From positions 1,559,338 through 1,623,337 of the forward strand of contig JAQEYU010000001.1 in NCBI GenBank assembly GCA_027692465.1: a stretch of 64,000 nt of DNA, given 5' to 3'. Under the pieces are notes generated by a model, which did not search any database, was not told the DNA's origin, and saw only the letters and a list, made by a program, of their open reading frames with translations. Each line of letters opens with the position of its first letter. Positions within the stretch are counted from its first letter, which is position 1. The DNA is from Enterococcaceae bacterium OF42-14pH9A. GTDB taxonomy: Bacteria; Bacillota; Bacilli; Lactobacillales; Enterococcaceae. The position numbers and the translations under genes were made by a program. Shown in pieces: positions 1 through 8,912 of the stretch.

Positions 1-1
1 C

Positions 2-412
2 ACCGACTTGACTCGGGGGCTGATTCTAGATTGTGCTTGTACGGAATATATCGAAAAAATCTGTGATCTGGCAGAATGCGATATTGCGGCTGCTGTATCC
101 GAAAAAGCTGCTGATGAGGGCCAAGGAGCGCAACAAAGGACTCCCGGCTACACGCTGAATCAGCGTTTTTCCCCCGGCTATGGTGACCTGCCGCTGGCGA
201 TCCAGCCGACGTTCATCCGAACGCTGCAGGCGGATACCCGGTTGGGAATCACATTAACGGAAACGAATCTGATGATCCCGCGAAAATCTGTTACAGCTGT
301 TATTGGGCTGTTTACGGATCCGACAGAGGCAAAACCGTGGCGCAAGGGAAATTATTGTAATGTGTGCGACTTCAGAGAATGTAATTTCCGGATTGGAGGA
401 ACAAAAGGATGA
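2..412 (+). CDS. Methionine synthase reactivation-domain protein (5' partial)
   Basis: This is the C-terminal part of a protein resembling the activation domain of B12-dependent methionine synthase, the region that binds SAM and allows reductive remethylation of oxidised cobalamin. The frame is open to the window edge, so the start is missing. Visible family features are the SPGYGDLPL stretch, a segment like GITLTETNLMIPRKS followed by VTAVIG, and a Cys-rich tail (CNVCDFREC). Its TGA overlaps the ATG of the next gene (ATGA), which argues for translational coupling with the methionine synthase, a protein that lacks this domain. The family call is fairly secure; its role as a separate reactivase is inferred. 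Confidence 0.8.
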   Translation, partial: TDLTRGLILDCACTEYIEKICDLAECDIAAAVSEKAADEGQGAQQRTPGYTLNQRFSPGYGDLPLAIQPTFIRTLQADTRLGITLTETNLMIPRKSVTAVIGLFTDPTEAKPWRKGNYCNVCDFRECNFRIGGTKG

Positions 413-2907
413 AAACGATCAAGCAAGTGGATTTTTCCAATTTTGAAAAAGAACAGGCCGTGCTGGCACCGGTCATGGCGGCATTGCAGCAGGGCTTTTT
501 GCTGATTGACGGAGCGATGGGGACGATGCTGCAGCAAAACGGGCTGCCTACCGGGCTGCAGCCGGAATATTTCAATTTGAGCCATCCCGAGATTGTTCGC
601 AAGATTCACGAAGAATACGTGGCAGCCGGCGCGGATATTGTCACGGCTAATACGTTTCAGGCCAATCGCCACAAGATACCCGCCGAAAAACTGCCGGAGA
701 TTATCACTGCGGCAGTCAAACTGGCAAAAGACAGCGGCGCCCGCTTTGCCGCGTATGATATCGGTCCTATTGGGGCTCTGATGGCTCCTTATGGGACGTT
801 GTCTTTTGATGAAGCCTACGATATTTTCAAGGAACAGGCGCTGCTGGCTGAAGCGGCCGGTGCAGACCTGGTGATCTTAGAGACGATGAGTGATCTGCTG
901 GAGACCAAGGCTGCTCTCTTGGCAATCAAAGAAAATACTGCGCTGCCGGTTTTTGTGACGATGACTTATCAGGCAGATGGGCGGACTTTCGTGGGAACAG
1001 ATTCCTTGACTGCCACATTGACCCTGCAGGCACTGGGGGCAGATGCGCTGGGTCTCAACTGTTCGTTGGGGCCAAAGGAATTGCTGCCGCTGGTGGAAAC
1101 GATTTTGGAGTACGCCAAGGTACCGGTCATGGTTCAGGCCAATGCCGGGTTGCCGGAGATGGCAGAAGGAAAGACGGTCTATCGCATCACTGTCGAGGAA
1201 TACACACGGTATGTCACAGCAATGTTGGCAAAAGGGGTGCGGATCGTCGGCGGCTGTTGCGGGACGACGCCGGCCTTTACCGCTGAGCTGAGACGGGCCT
1301 TGGATGAAGAATTCGGGGGCCGGCCGCGACCGACGACACCGAAAACTGTGACAGCTGTCACATCCGGTTCACAAACGGTGGTATTGGATCACAAACTTTC
1401 ACTGATCGGTGAACGTCTGAATCCGACCGGGAAAAAACGGTTGAAAGAAGCGATCCGCCGGGAAGATTTTGCTTATATCCTGAAAGAAGCCATTGACCAG
1501 GTGACAGCCGGGGCCGATATTCTGGATGTGAATGTCGGGCTGCCGGAAATCGACGAAGCAGCGATGATGGTGAAGGCAGTGGGGGAATTGCAAGGTGTAG
1601 TCAATGTCCCTTTGCAGATTGACAGCTCTTCGGTTGCTGCTATCGAAGCCGGTGCACGGGTTTATAACGGTCGACCGCTGATCAATTCTGTCAACGGCAA
1701 ACAAGCGACGATGGCTGAAATTTTTCCTATCGTAAAAAAATACGGTGCACTGGTGTTAGGGTTGGCACTGGATGAAGCCGGCATTCCGGAAACGGCGGCG
1801 GGTCGTCTGGAAGTTGCCCGCCGGATCGTGGCGACCGCTGCCGACTATGGAATCCCTAAAGAAGATGTCCTGATCGATCCTTTGGTGCTGACGGCTTCGG
1901 CTCAGCAGGATCAGGTGCAGGTCACATTGGACACGCTGAAGCTGTTGAAAGCTGAGCTGGGTGTCCATACTGTGGCGGGGGTCAGCAATGTGTCCTTTGG
2001 TTTGCCGAATCGGCCGCTGCTGAATGCGACATTTTTGGCGGCCTGTGTGGGAGCCGGGCTAGACGCACCGATTATGAATCCCATGAGTGAGCTGATGATG
2101 GGGGCCGTCTACGGCTTGCGGGTGATCAATCACCAGGACCGTGACGCAACTGTTTTCATTGAAAAAAATCAAAACGTCACCTTCAGCTCAACGACCGCTA
2201 CCGACAGCGACGGCTTAAAAGGCAGCGAGAGTCGGCCAGTCGCTGATGGACAAACGCCAGCTTCGGCCGCAGATTCTTTGAAAACCATGATCCTGCAAGG
2301 GCGCAAAGAAGAAACTGCCGCAAAGACTATGCAGCTGCTGGAAACGACGCGCCCCCTTACCATCGTCAATGAAGAGTTTATTCCGGCTTTGGACGAAGTG
2401 GGAGCAAAATTTGAAGCCGGTCAGTTATTTTTGCCGCAGCTGATGCAAAGTGCCGATGCGGTGAAAAAAGCCCAGGCTGTCTTGAAAGACTATTTGGCCA
2501 AGCACGATCAGCAGACGGAAAAGCAGGGCCGGATCCTGCTGGCAACGGTTGAAGGGGACATCCATGATATCGGTAAAAATATCGTCAAAATGATTCTGGA
2601 AAATTACGGTTTCGATATCATTGATCTGGGAAAAGATGTCCCTATCCAAAAAGTCGTGGACACGATTCGGGAACAAGACATCAAACTGGTGGGGCTTTCA
2701 GCGCTGATGACCACCACGGTGCAAAATATGAAGGCGACGATCGCGGCGGTTCGTGAAGCCGGATTGACCTGCAGCTTTATGGTAGGGGGCGCAGTACTGA
2801 ATGAAGAATACCGGGTATTTGTCGGAGCGGACTATTATGCCAAAGATGCCTTGGAGTCTGTAACGATCGCCCAAAAATTTTTCGCGGCACATCCGGAGTA
2901 CAAGTGA
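409..2907 (+). CDS. metH: B12-dependent methionine synthase lacking the activation domain
   Basis: Transfers a methyl group from 5-methyltetrahydrofolate to homocysteine through cobalamin, giving methionine. Domains in order: homocysteine S-methyltransferase (about residues 20-305, zinc-binding cysteines in LNCSLGP and GGCCGT near residue 280), pterin-binding barrel (about 325-590), cobalamin cap (about 625-710) and B12-binding Rossmann domain with the DxHxxG motif (EGDIHDIGKN near residue 715). Full-length MetH proteins run to about 1,200 residues and end in an activation domain; this one has 832 and stops after the B12 domain, the missing module being encoded just upstream. The linker around residues 585-625 is rich in Ser, Thr and Asp and looks unstructured. 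Confidence 0.92.
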   Translation: MKTIKQVDFSNFEKEQAVLAPVMAALQQGFLLIDGAMGTMLQQNGLPTGLQPEYFNLSHPEIVRKIHEEYVAAGADIVTANTFQANRHKIPAEKLPEIITAAVKLAKDSGARFAAYDIGPIGALMAPYGTLSFDEAYDIFKEQALLAEAAGADLVILETMSDLLETKAALLAIKENTALPVFVTMTYQADGRTFVGTDSLTATLTLQALGADALGLNCSLGPKELLPLVETILEYAKVPVMVQANAGLPEMAEGKTVYRITVEEYTRYVTAMLAKGVRIVGGCCGTTPAFTAELRRALDEEFGGRPRPTTPKTVTAVTSGSQTVVLDHKLSLIGERLNPTGKKRLKEAIRREDFAYILKEAIDQVTAGADILDVNVGLPEIDEAAMMVKAVGELQGVVNVPLQIDSSSVAAIEAGARVYNGRPLINSVNGKQATMAEIFPIVKKYGALVLGLALDEAGIPETAAGRLEVARRIVATAADYGIPKEDVLIDPLVLTASAQQDQVQVTLDTLKLLKAELGVHTVAGVSNVSFGLPNRPLLNATFLAACVGAGLDAPIMNPMSELMMGAVYGLRVINHQDRDATVFIEKNQNVTFSSTTATDSDGLKGSESRPVADGQTPASAADSLKTMILQGRKEETAAKTMQLLETTRPLTIVNEEFIPALDEVGAKFEAGQLFLPQLMQSADAVKKAQAVLKDYLAKHDQQTEKQGRILLATVEGDIHDIGKNIVKMILENYGFDIIDLGKDVPIQKVVDTIREQDIKLVGLSALMTTTVQNMKATIAAVREAGLTCSFMVGGAVLNEEYRVFVGADYYAKDALESVTIAQKFFAAHPEYK

Positions 2908-2989
2908 TGCGGGGAATGTCCCGTGCAAAGATTGGGAAATATCCCGGTGAAACGGTGGGATTTGATCGTAAATAAGGAGGATGGAGCAG

Positions 2990-3964
2990 ATGAAAGAGCA
3001 ATACCTGCAAATCGAGCCAGACAGACGGCCGTTGCCAAAGCTGATCTTGGGAACATCCAATTTCGGTGATCCTGACAGAGAAGATCTGGCGCAGGAGGTA
3101 TTCGATGCTTATGAAGGGATGGGTGGCCGCTTTTTTGATACGGCCAGAATCTATGGTAATGCTGAAAAAGCTTTGGGGCGCTGGTTGGCTGCTTCTGATC
3201 CCGCCAGCGGACAGTCGCGGATGAAACGACGGGATGAATTTACCATTATCACGAAATGCTGCCATCCGTTGCCGGGTTCCAGTGTTCCACGGGTCTCACC
3301 GATGTTTTTGCAAGAAGACCTGGAGGCGAGTTTGGCGACATTGGGACTAGAACGTGTGGAGGCGCTGCTGTTTCATCGAGATGATGAAGCTGTCGCTGTC
3401 GGACCACTGATGGATACGCTGGCAGAGCTTTTGGCAGCTGGCAAGATCGGCGGCTACGGTTTTTCTAACTGGAGTCAACAGCGGATGGCAGCCGCTGCCG
3501 CATACTGTCGTGAAAAAGGCTATGCTGCGCCAATCGCCAACAGTCCTAATTATTCATTGGCAAAGGTCAATGGGCAGCGCTGGCCGGGCTGTCTGACTGC
3601 GGATGAAGAGATGCTGGCTTGGCATTCCCGGACGCAGCTGCCGCTGCTGTCCTGGTCACCACAGGCAGAAGGCTTTTTTGTTTCCCGCTACGAGTCTGAC
3701 GCCGAGAAGGGGAAAGCACCGGCTGACTATAAGAAGGCTTATTTCAATGAGACCAACTGGCGCCGCCTGGCCACGGTGAAAAAAATAGCGGCTGAAAGAG
3801 GGCTGGCGCCGACTCAGATTGCCTTGGCTTATGTGATGCAGCGACCGGATTTTCCGGTGGCAGCAGTCGTAGGGACTTCTTCTATCCTGCACCTGAAAGA
3901 AGCATGGGCGGCCCAGGAGATTCTTTTGACAGCTGATGAGCTGCGACAGCTGGAAAGCGACTGA
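2990..3964 (+). CDS. Aldo/keto reductase family protein
   Basis: An NAD(P)H-dependent oxidoreductase of the aldo/keto reductase fold, 324 residues. The catalytic tetrad positions are recognisable: Asp and Tyr in FFDTARIYGN, Lys in ITKCC and His in LLFHRDD. The C-terminal cofactor-binding region (AAVVGTSS) is present. I chose the ATG at 2990 because AAGGAGG lies 9 nt upstream; an in-frame ATG at 2981 is too close to that site. It follows metH by about 80 nt. Substrate unknown. Confidence 0.85.
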   Translation: MKEQYLQIEPDRRPLPKLILGTSNFGDPDREDLAQEVFDAYEGMGGRFFDTARIYGNAEKALGRWLAASDPASGQSRMKRRDEFTIITKCCHPLPGSSVPRVSPMFLQEDLEASLATLGLERVEALLFHRDDEAVAVGPLMDTLAELLAAGKIGGYGFSNWSQQRMAAAAAYCREKGYAAPIANSPNYSLAKVNGQRWPGCLTADEEMLAWHSRTQLPLLSWSPQAEGFFVSRYESDAEKGKAPADYKKAYFNETNWRRLATVKKIAAERGLAPTQIALAYVMQRPDFPVAAVVGTSSILHLKEAWAAQEILLTADELRQLESD

Positions 3965-4196
3965 TCGGATTTTCCCGCAGTGGGGCAATAAAACTTTTTC
4001 AGAAGGCTGCTAAAAGTGTATCTGCTTTTGGCGGTCTTCTTTGTGCTGATCCGGAAGTTTTTGTTGATCGGGAAATTCATGGTGTTGCCGGTGTGAAAAC
4101 TGCTGAAGAGGTAACTGTCCGCTGGGCCGGAAATGAAGCTAACGAGTTGTCAGCAGCATTTGGCAGACCGGTCTTTTTCCGGTAAAGGAATGGTGC
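3965..4196. other. Spacer upstream of the LacI-type regulator
   Basis: No convincing gene. It includes a segment (around 3990-4010) resembling the AAGTTTCAGAAGGCT block repeated near 19.1-19.6 kb, so it may be a remnant of that repeat family. Confidence 0.4.
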
Positions 4197-4225
4197 TTGT
4201 AACATGCAACTAAACAGTTTATAAT
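4197..4225 (+). promoter_or_regulatory. Sigma-A-type promoter for the LacI-family regulator
   Basis: TTGTAA at 4197-4202 and a perfect TATAAT at 4220-4225 are separated by 17 nt. It lies 77 nt ahead of the regulator start. Confidence 0.65.
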
Positions 4226-4301
4226 GTTTACTGAAAGTGCTCGATCACCACAGGGGCAAGCGATGATGAAACCGAGAGCAGAACAGGAAGAAGGAGTTAA
4301 A

Positions 4302-5336
4302 ATGGTCGGTATACGAACAGTAGCAAAGAGAGCCGGGGTTTCAGCGGCTACCGTCTCTCGGGTATTGAATGAAGATCCGGGTTTGAAAGTGACCGATGAG
4401 ACCAAACGGCGGATCCAAGAGGCGGTCGCCTTTTATGATTATAAGAAGAAAGAACGGCCGAAACCCGTGAAGTATCAGATCGGCATGATTACCACGGTGA
4501 CTCAGTCCAAAGAATATGAAGATCCTTATTTTCGTACGATCCGTATGGGCATTGAGAAGCAGGCAGAAGCTGCCGGGATCAATATCAAGCTGATTGTACG
4601 GCTGCCGGAGGGCAATCTGGATTTATCGGATTTCAAAGATTGCAGCGGGATCCTGATCATCGGCCAAGTCGAAAGCAAGCTGCTGCAAAAGGTCCTGGCA
4701 GGCACCGAAAACGTGGTGGTGCTGGATGATCCCAGCAAGCAGGACAGCGACAATATCGATACCGTGTATGCCGATCTGAGACAGGCTACATTTCGCAATC
4801 TGGACCGATTATACGAGCTGGGGCATCGTGATATTGCCTATATCGGCGGGCTGCGGATCCTGATCGATGAGCAGGGTGTGGAAACGGAGACACAAGATGA
4901 TTATCGTAAGGAAGCTTACGAAGAATGGATGGTAAAAAAAGGTCTGTCAGATCGGATCAACGTTTATTTAGGCGATTGGACGACGCTGGAGGGCTTGCGG
5001 CTGACAGAAGCATTACTGGCAGACCATGAGCAGCAGTTGCCGACTGCCATCCTGGCCGGCAGTGATCCGATGGCAGTCGGGATCTATCGCGGACTGCAGC
5101 GAAAACAGCTACGGATCCCGCAAGACATCTCGATAGTGAGCTTTGATGATATCGAAGTAGCCGAATTTTTGACCCCCTCATTGAGTACGGTAAAAATCAA
5201 CAGTGAAGAGATTGGCAAAATCGCAGTGCGTTTAGTGAAAGAACGAATGACCGGCGAGCGGAGTGTTGCTGTCAGTGTTGCAGTAGCGTTTACTCCCATC
5301 ATCAGAGAGAGCGAGAAGCTGCTGGAAAACGAATAA
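4302..5336 (+). CDS. LacI/GalR-family transcriptional regulator
   Basis: A 344-residue DNA-binding repressor or activator with an N-terminal LacI helix-turn-helix (TVAKRAGVSAATVSRVLN) and a periplasmic-binding-protein-like effector domain (for example LAGSDPMAVGIYRGL, SIVSFDDIEVAEFLTPSLSTV). The start is the ATG after AAGGAG with a 7-nt spacer; an upstream in-frame extension to 4224 overlaps the promoter and is unlikely. It sits directly before the sugar ABC and alpha-galactosidase genes, so it is the probable local regulator of that cluster, sensing a galactoside or its breakdown product. That role is inferred from position. Confidence 0.9.
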   Translation: MVGIRTVAKRAGVSAATVSRVLNEDPGLKVTDETKRRIQEAVAFYDYKKKERPKPVKYQIGMITTVTQSKEYEDPYFRTIRMGIEKQAEAAGINIKLIVRLPEGNLDLSDFKDCSGILIIGQVESKLLQKVLAGTENVVVLDDPSKQDSDNIDTVYADLRQATFRNLDRLYELGHRDIAYIGGLRILIDEQGVETETQDDYRKEAYEEWMVKKGLSDRINVYLGDWTTLEGLRLTEALLADHEQQLPTAILAGSDPMAVGIYRGLQRKQLRIPQDISIVSFDDIEVAEFLTPSLSTVKINSEEIGKIAVRLVKERMTGERSVAVSVAVAFTPIIRESEKLLENE

Positions 5337-5356
5337 AATCAGCGAAATAGACGTAA

Positions 5357-5396
5357 TAAAAAACCTTTTTGCAGTCGAATGCAGAAAGGTTTTTTC
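5357..5396 (+). terminator. Rho-independent terminator after the LacI-type gene
   Basis: Stem AAAAACCTTT...AAAGGTTTTT with a TGCA extension and a six-base loop, followed by a T run. It separates the regulator from the sugar transport operon. Confidence 0.8.
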
Positions 5397-5412
5397 AGTT
5401 GTTTTTAGTTAT

Positions 5413-5477
5413 CGTTAAGTAAAAGGTAAAATAAACTTTTAATAAACATTGACAAAACGTTAAGTGAACAGTTAAAG
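5413..5477 (+). promoter_or_regulatory. Promoter and candidate operators of the alpha-galactoside operon
   Basis: TTGACA at 5449-5454 is followed after 17 nt by a weak -10 (TTAAAG, 5472-5477). Two copies of CGTTAAGT (5413-5420 and 5458-5465), 45 bp apart, bracket the -35 box, the second lying in the spacer. They are candidates for LacI-family binding sites. The promoter call is moderate and the operator assignment is inference. Confidence 0.5.
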
Positions 5478-5602
5478 TAAGAGTGTAAAAGAAAGCGGAT
5501 TCTTTTCGAGTTGAATCAAGTTATGCTCGCATGATCCGCAATCTGAAAAAGACCACCATATGGATATCCTGAGGTGCTAGGAAAAAAGAGGGGGAACTAA
5601 CA

Positions 5603-6853
5603 GTGAAAAAATGGAAAAAGGCAGCAGTGGCAGGGGCATTATTGGCAGCAGTCGGAGGTTTGACAGCATGCGGCAACAGTAACGACAGTGCCGACAGCGG
5701 GAAGACAGAAATCGAGTTTTTCAACCAGAAAAAAGAAATGCAGCCGACTTTACAGGGAATTATCGATGATTTTGAGAAAGCCAACCCGGATATCAAAGTG
5801 AAGTTTACTAATGTCCCGGATGCCGGAACTGTACTGAAGACCCGGATCTCCAGTAACGACGTGCCGGACATCATTAACGTTTACCCGCAAAATGCTGATT
5901 TTCAGGAGTGGGCCAAAGCAGACATCTTTGAAGATTTGACCGGAAAAGATTACCTGAGTAATCTAAAAGCAGGTTCGGCCGAAAATTATGCGATCAACGA
6001 TAAAATCTACAGCGTTCCTTTGACCTCCAATGCATGGGGCTTCTTCTACAATCAGGACAAGTTTACGGAATTGGGACTGGAGCCGCCGAAAACTTGGGCG
6101 GACTTTGAAAAGCTGGTAGCTGCTATCAAAGATCAAGATCTGGCACCATTTGGTTTGTCACTGACGCAAGCCGATGCCTGGACACTAAACGGGTATCACC
6201 AACTGGCTTGGGCAACTGTCGACGGCGGCTTTGAAGGTGCCAACAACGCATTAGTCCACAGTCCGAAAGGCGCGATCAAAACCAGCAATCAAGACTTCCA
6301 GCAGGTGACACATGAGTTGGATCTTCTGCACGGCAACGGCCAAAAGAATGCTACCGGGGCAACTTACGATGATGCAGTCGCAGCCTTTGCCAAAGGGGAT
6401 GCCTTGATTTTCCCGAACGGTATTTGGGCATTGCCGGCCATCAAGAATCAAAATCCGGAGTTTAAGATCGGGATGTTCGCTTATCCCGGAGTCAACGAAG
6501 GTGAAGAGCTGACTGTCGGAGCAGCTGATCTGGCATTGTCCATTTCCAACAGTTCCAAAAACAAAGAAGCTGCCGAAAAGTTCATGGACTACATGACCAC
6601 CAAAGAAGCTATGCAAAAATACTACGATGTCGACGGTGCACCGACTTCTGTAACCGCTGTTGATACCGAAAACAAATTTCCTGAAACCGAGGGCGTCACA
6701 CAATATGTCTTTACTGACAAACAAATCGTTTGGCTGCAAAAAGAGTGGACTTCAGAAGAGACTTTCCACCATATGACTGTCGAGTATGTCAACAATCAAG
6801 ATGCTGCCAAATTGGCTGAAAACCTCAACAGTTTCTTTGACACAATGAAATAA
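5603..6853 (+). CDS. Sugar ABC transporter substrate-binding lipoprotein
   Basis: An extracellular family 1 solute-binding protein of 416 residues that should capture an oligosaccharide for the two permeases downstream. The N-terminus has a lysine-rich start, a hydrophobic stretch and a lipobox ending LTAC, so it is probably anchored through that cysteine. It begins with GTG after an AGAGGGGG-type ribosome site. The alpha-galactosidase in the same cluster suggests raffinose, melibiose or a related alpha-galactoside as ligand. Confidence 0.9.
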   Translation: MKKWKKAAVAGALLAAVGGLTACGNSNDSADSGKTEIEFFNQKKEMQPTLQGIIDDFEKANPDIKVKFTNVPDAGTVLKTRISSNDVPDIINVYPQNADFQEWAKADIFEDLTGKDYLSNLKAGSAENYAINDKIYSVPLTSNAWGFFYNQDKFTELGLEPPKTWADFEKLVAAIKDQDLAPFGLSLTQADAWTLNGYHQLAWATVDGGFEGANNALVHSPKGAIKTSNQDFQQVTHELDLLHGNGQKNATGATYDDAVAAFAKGDALIFPNGIWALPAIKNQNPEFKIGMFAYPGVNEGEELTVGAADLALSISNSSKNKEAAEKFMDYMTTKEAMQKYYDVDGAPTSVTAVDTENKFPETEGVTQYVFTDKQIVWLQKEWTSEETFHHMTVEYVNNQDAAKLAENLNSFFDTMK

Positions 6854-6873
6854 GCAGATTTTCAAATAGGACG

Positions 6874-6912
6874 GAGACGGCCAGCTGCCGCTTGGAATGC
6901 AGGCGCCGTCTC
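6874..6912 (+). promoter_or_regulatory. Intercistronic hairpin between binding protein and permeases
   Basis: An 8-bp perfect stem GAGACGGC/GCCGTCTC (6874-6881 with 6905-6912) without a T run. Such hairpins between binding-protein and permease genes commonly stabilise the upstream message, so the binding protein can be made in excess. That effect is inferred here. Confidence 0.55.
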
Positions 6913-6991
6913 TGCGTATTAGGAAAATCAGGTACTGCAGGGTTTAGCACAAGGACAGTATCAGACAGTCAAAGAGTCAGGAGGACTTCAA

Positions 6992-7936
6992 ATGAAAAAG
7001 GATTTTACTGTTGATCCGGCTGCCGGCGCCGTTGCCGAAATCGAAATAAAGGAGAAGAGCCGCATGAAAAAAAGTTCGATCTTCAATCGTAACTGGGCCT
7101 ATCTGTTTGTCATCGTCCCTATCGTATTGCAACTGATATTTTTCTATCTTCCCATGATCCAGGGCTTTTTCTACAGCTTGACGGATTGGACGGGATTGAC
7201 CAGCAATTATAATTTTGTCGGCTTGCAGAATTTCCAAAACATCCTGTCAGATCAGAAATTTATGAAGTCAGTCGGCTTCACTGCTGTTTTCACGGTGGGT
7301 CTGATCATCGGGGAAATCGTTTTGGGGATCGTCGTGGCACGTTTTTTGAACAAACGACTGAAAGGTGTCGGCTTTTTCAGGACAGCCTACTTCTTTCCGG
7401 CAGTTTTGAGTACGGTGACATTGGGCTTGATCTTCAAGCAGGTCTTCAATTACGGCTTGCCTCAGATCGGGGAGAAACTGGGGATCGAGTTCTTGCAGCA
7501 GAACCTGATTGCCAATGAGAAAACGGTCTTTCTCGGCGTCTTGTTCGTCGCTTTGTGGCAGGGAGTGGCAATGCCCATCGTGATTTTCTTATCGGGGCTC
7601 CAAAGTATTCCCGATGACATTTTGGAGGCAGCGTCCATCGACGGCGCTACCAATTGGCAGAAGTTTACCGCAATCGAAATCCCCTATCTGCTGCCGTCAT
7701 TGAGTATGGTCTTTATCATGGCCTTGAAAGCCGGCTTGACTGCATTTGACTTGATCTATGCTCTGACCGGCGGTGGACCCAGCGATAAAACGACGACATT
7801 GGGGCTTTTGGTCTATAATTATGCCTTCAAAAACAATCAATACGGCTACGCCAATGCTATCGCGGTCGTCTTGTTCCTGGTGATCGCCGTGATTTCACTT
7901 TTGCAGATCAAATTGTCGAAACGTTACGAAGTCTGA
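6992..7936 (+). CDS. Sugar ABC transporter permease, MalF type
   Basis: An integral membrane permease of the binding-protein-dependent CUT1 family, with about six membrane segments and the EAA loop (EAASIDGATNWQKF, about residue 212) that contacts the ATPase. Two starts are plausible: the ATG at 6992 (AGGAGG, 7-nt spacer) and an in-frame ATG at 7064 with its own AAAGGAG. Most relatives begin near the second, so the first 24 residues may be an optional cytosolic extension. No ATPase gene accompanies the operon; a shared MsmK-type ATPase elsewhere is the usual solution. Confidence 0.88.
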   Translation: MKKDFTVDPAAGAVAEIEIKEKSRMKKSSIFNRNWAYLFVIVPIVLQLIFFYLPMIQGFFYSLTDWTGLTSNYNFVGLQNFQNILSDQKFMKSVGFTAVFTVGLIIGEIVLGIVVARFLNKRLKGVGFFRTAYFFPAVLSTVTLGLIFKQVFNYGLPQIGEKLGIEFLQQNLIANEKTVFLGVLFVALWQGVAMPIVIFLSGLQSIPDDILEAASIDGATNWQKFTAIEIPYLLPSLSMVFIMALKAGLTAFDLIYALTGGGPSDKTTTLGLLVYNYAFKNNQYGYANAIAVVLFLVIAVISLLQIKLSKRYEV

Positions 7937-7951
7937 GGGGAGAGAAAAAAG

Positions 7952-8776
7952 ATGAAACAAAAAGGTTCAATCCTGCATTATCTGTTGCTGGCGGCGGGGT
8001 TTATTCTGATCGTCATTCCGCTTTATCTGACTGTATTGAGTTCCTTTAAAGGGACCAATCAGATTACCGGGGATTTCTTCGGCTTGCCGGCCCCCTTCAC
8101 GACGGACAACTATCAACGGCTGCTGTCTGACGGTATTGGTCGTTACTTCTTGAATTCCGGTTTTATCTCGGTGGTTTCCATTGTCTTGATTACCTTGTTT
8201 GTCCCGATGGCTGCGTTTTCCATCGCCCGCAATATTTCTCGGAAAAAAGCGTTTGCGCTGATGTATTCTTTCCTGATTTTGGGCATTTTCGTACCTTTTC
8301 AGGTGATCATGATCCCGATCACATCGATGATGACCAAATTAGGACTTTCCAATATCGGCGGGCTGATCATTTTATACCTGGCCTACGCTGTTCCACAGAC
8401 GCTGTTCTTGTATGTCGGTTATATCAAAACGGCTATCCCGGTCGAACTGGATGAAGCCGCTGAAATTGACGGCTGCGGTCGCTTTCGGATGTATTTTCAG
8501 ATCGCGTTTCCTTTGATGAAACCGATGCACGCGACAGCCTTGATCATCAATGCTTTGTGGATCTGGAACGACTTCCTCTTGCCGTTGTTGATTTTGAACA
8601 AAGACAGCAGCAACTGGACACTGCCATTGTTCCAATACAATTATCAAGGCCAATATTTCAGTGATTACGGTCCTTCCTTTGCATCTTATGTTGTAGGGAT
8701 CATCGTGATTTTGATTGTTTACCTGATTTTCCAGAAAAATATCATTTCCGGTATGACTGCCGGCTCGGTGAAATAG
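7952..8776 (+). CDS. Sugar ABC transporter permease, MalG type
   Basis: The second CUT1 permease, 274 residues, with a hydrophobic start, about six membrane segments and the EAA motif (DEAAEIDGCGRFRMYF, about residue 168). It follows its partner by 15 nt with a GGGGAG ribosome site and presumably forms the heterodimeric channel with it. Confidence 0.9.
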   Translation: MKQKGSILHYLLLAAGFILIVIPLYLTVLSSFKGTNQITGDFFGLPAPFTTDNYQRLLSDGIGRYFLNSGFISVVSIVLITLFVPMAAFSIARNISRKKAFALMYSFLILGIFVPFQVIMIPITSMMTKLGLSNIGGLIILYLAYAVPQTLFLYVGYIKTAIPVELDEAAEIDGCGRFRMYFQIAFPLMKPMHATALIINALWIWNDFLLPLLILNKDSSNWTLPLFQYNYQGQYFSDYGPSFASYVVGIIVILIVYLIFQKNIISGMTAGSVK

Positions 8777-8912
8777 TTCCTTGTGGGTCAGCTGGCTGTC
8801 AAAACTGCTGATCACACGGCTTTAAGGAGCAGTCCCAGTGAGCTGAAAAAACAGCTGCTCTGCTGCCGAGTATTCGAGATTTACAATTTCAACTAAAGAA
8901 AGAGGCGTAATT

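Noticed and set aside
409..2907. Broken or frameshifted metH
   Set aside because: The short length is due to the separately encoded activation domain, not to a frameshift; all catalytic motifs are intact.
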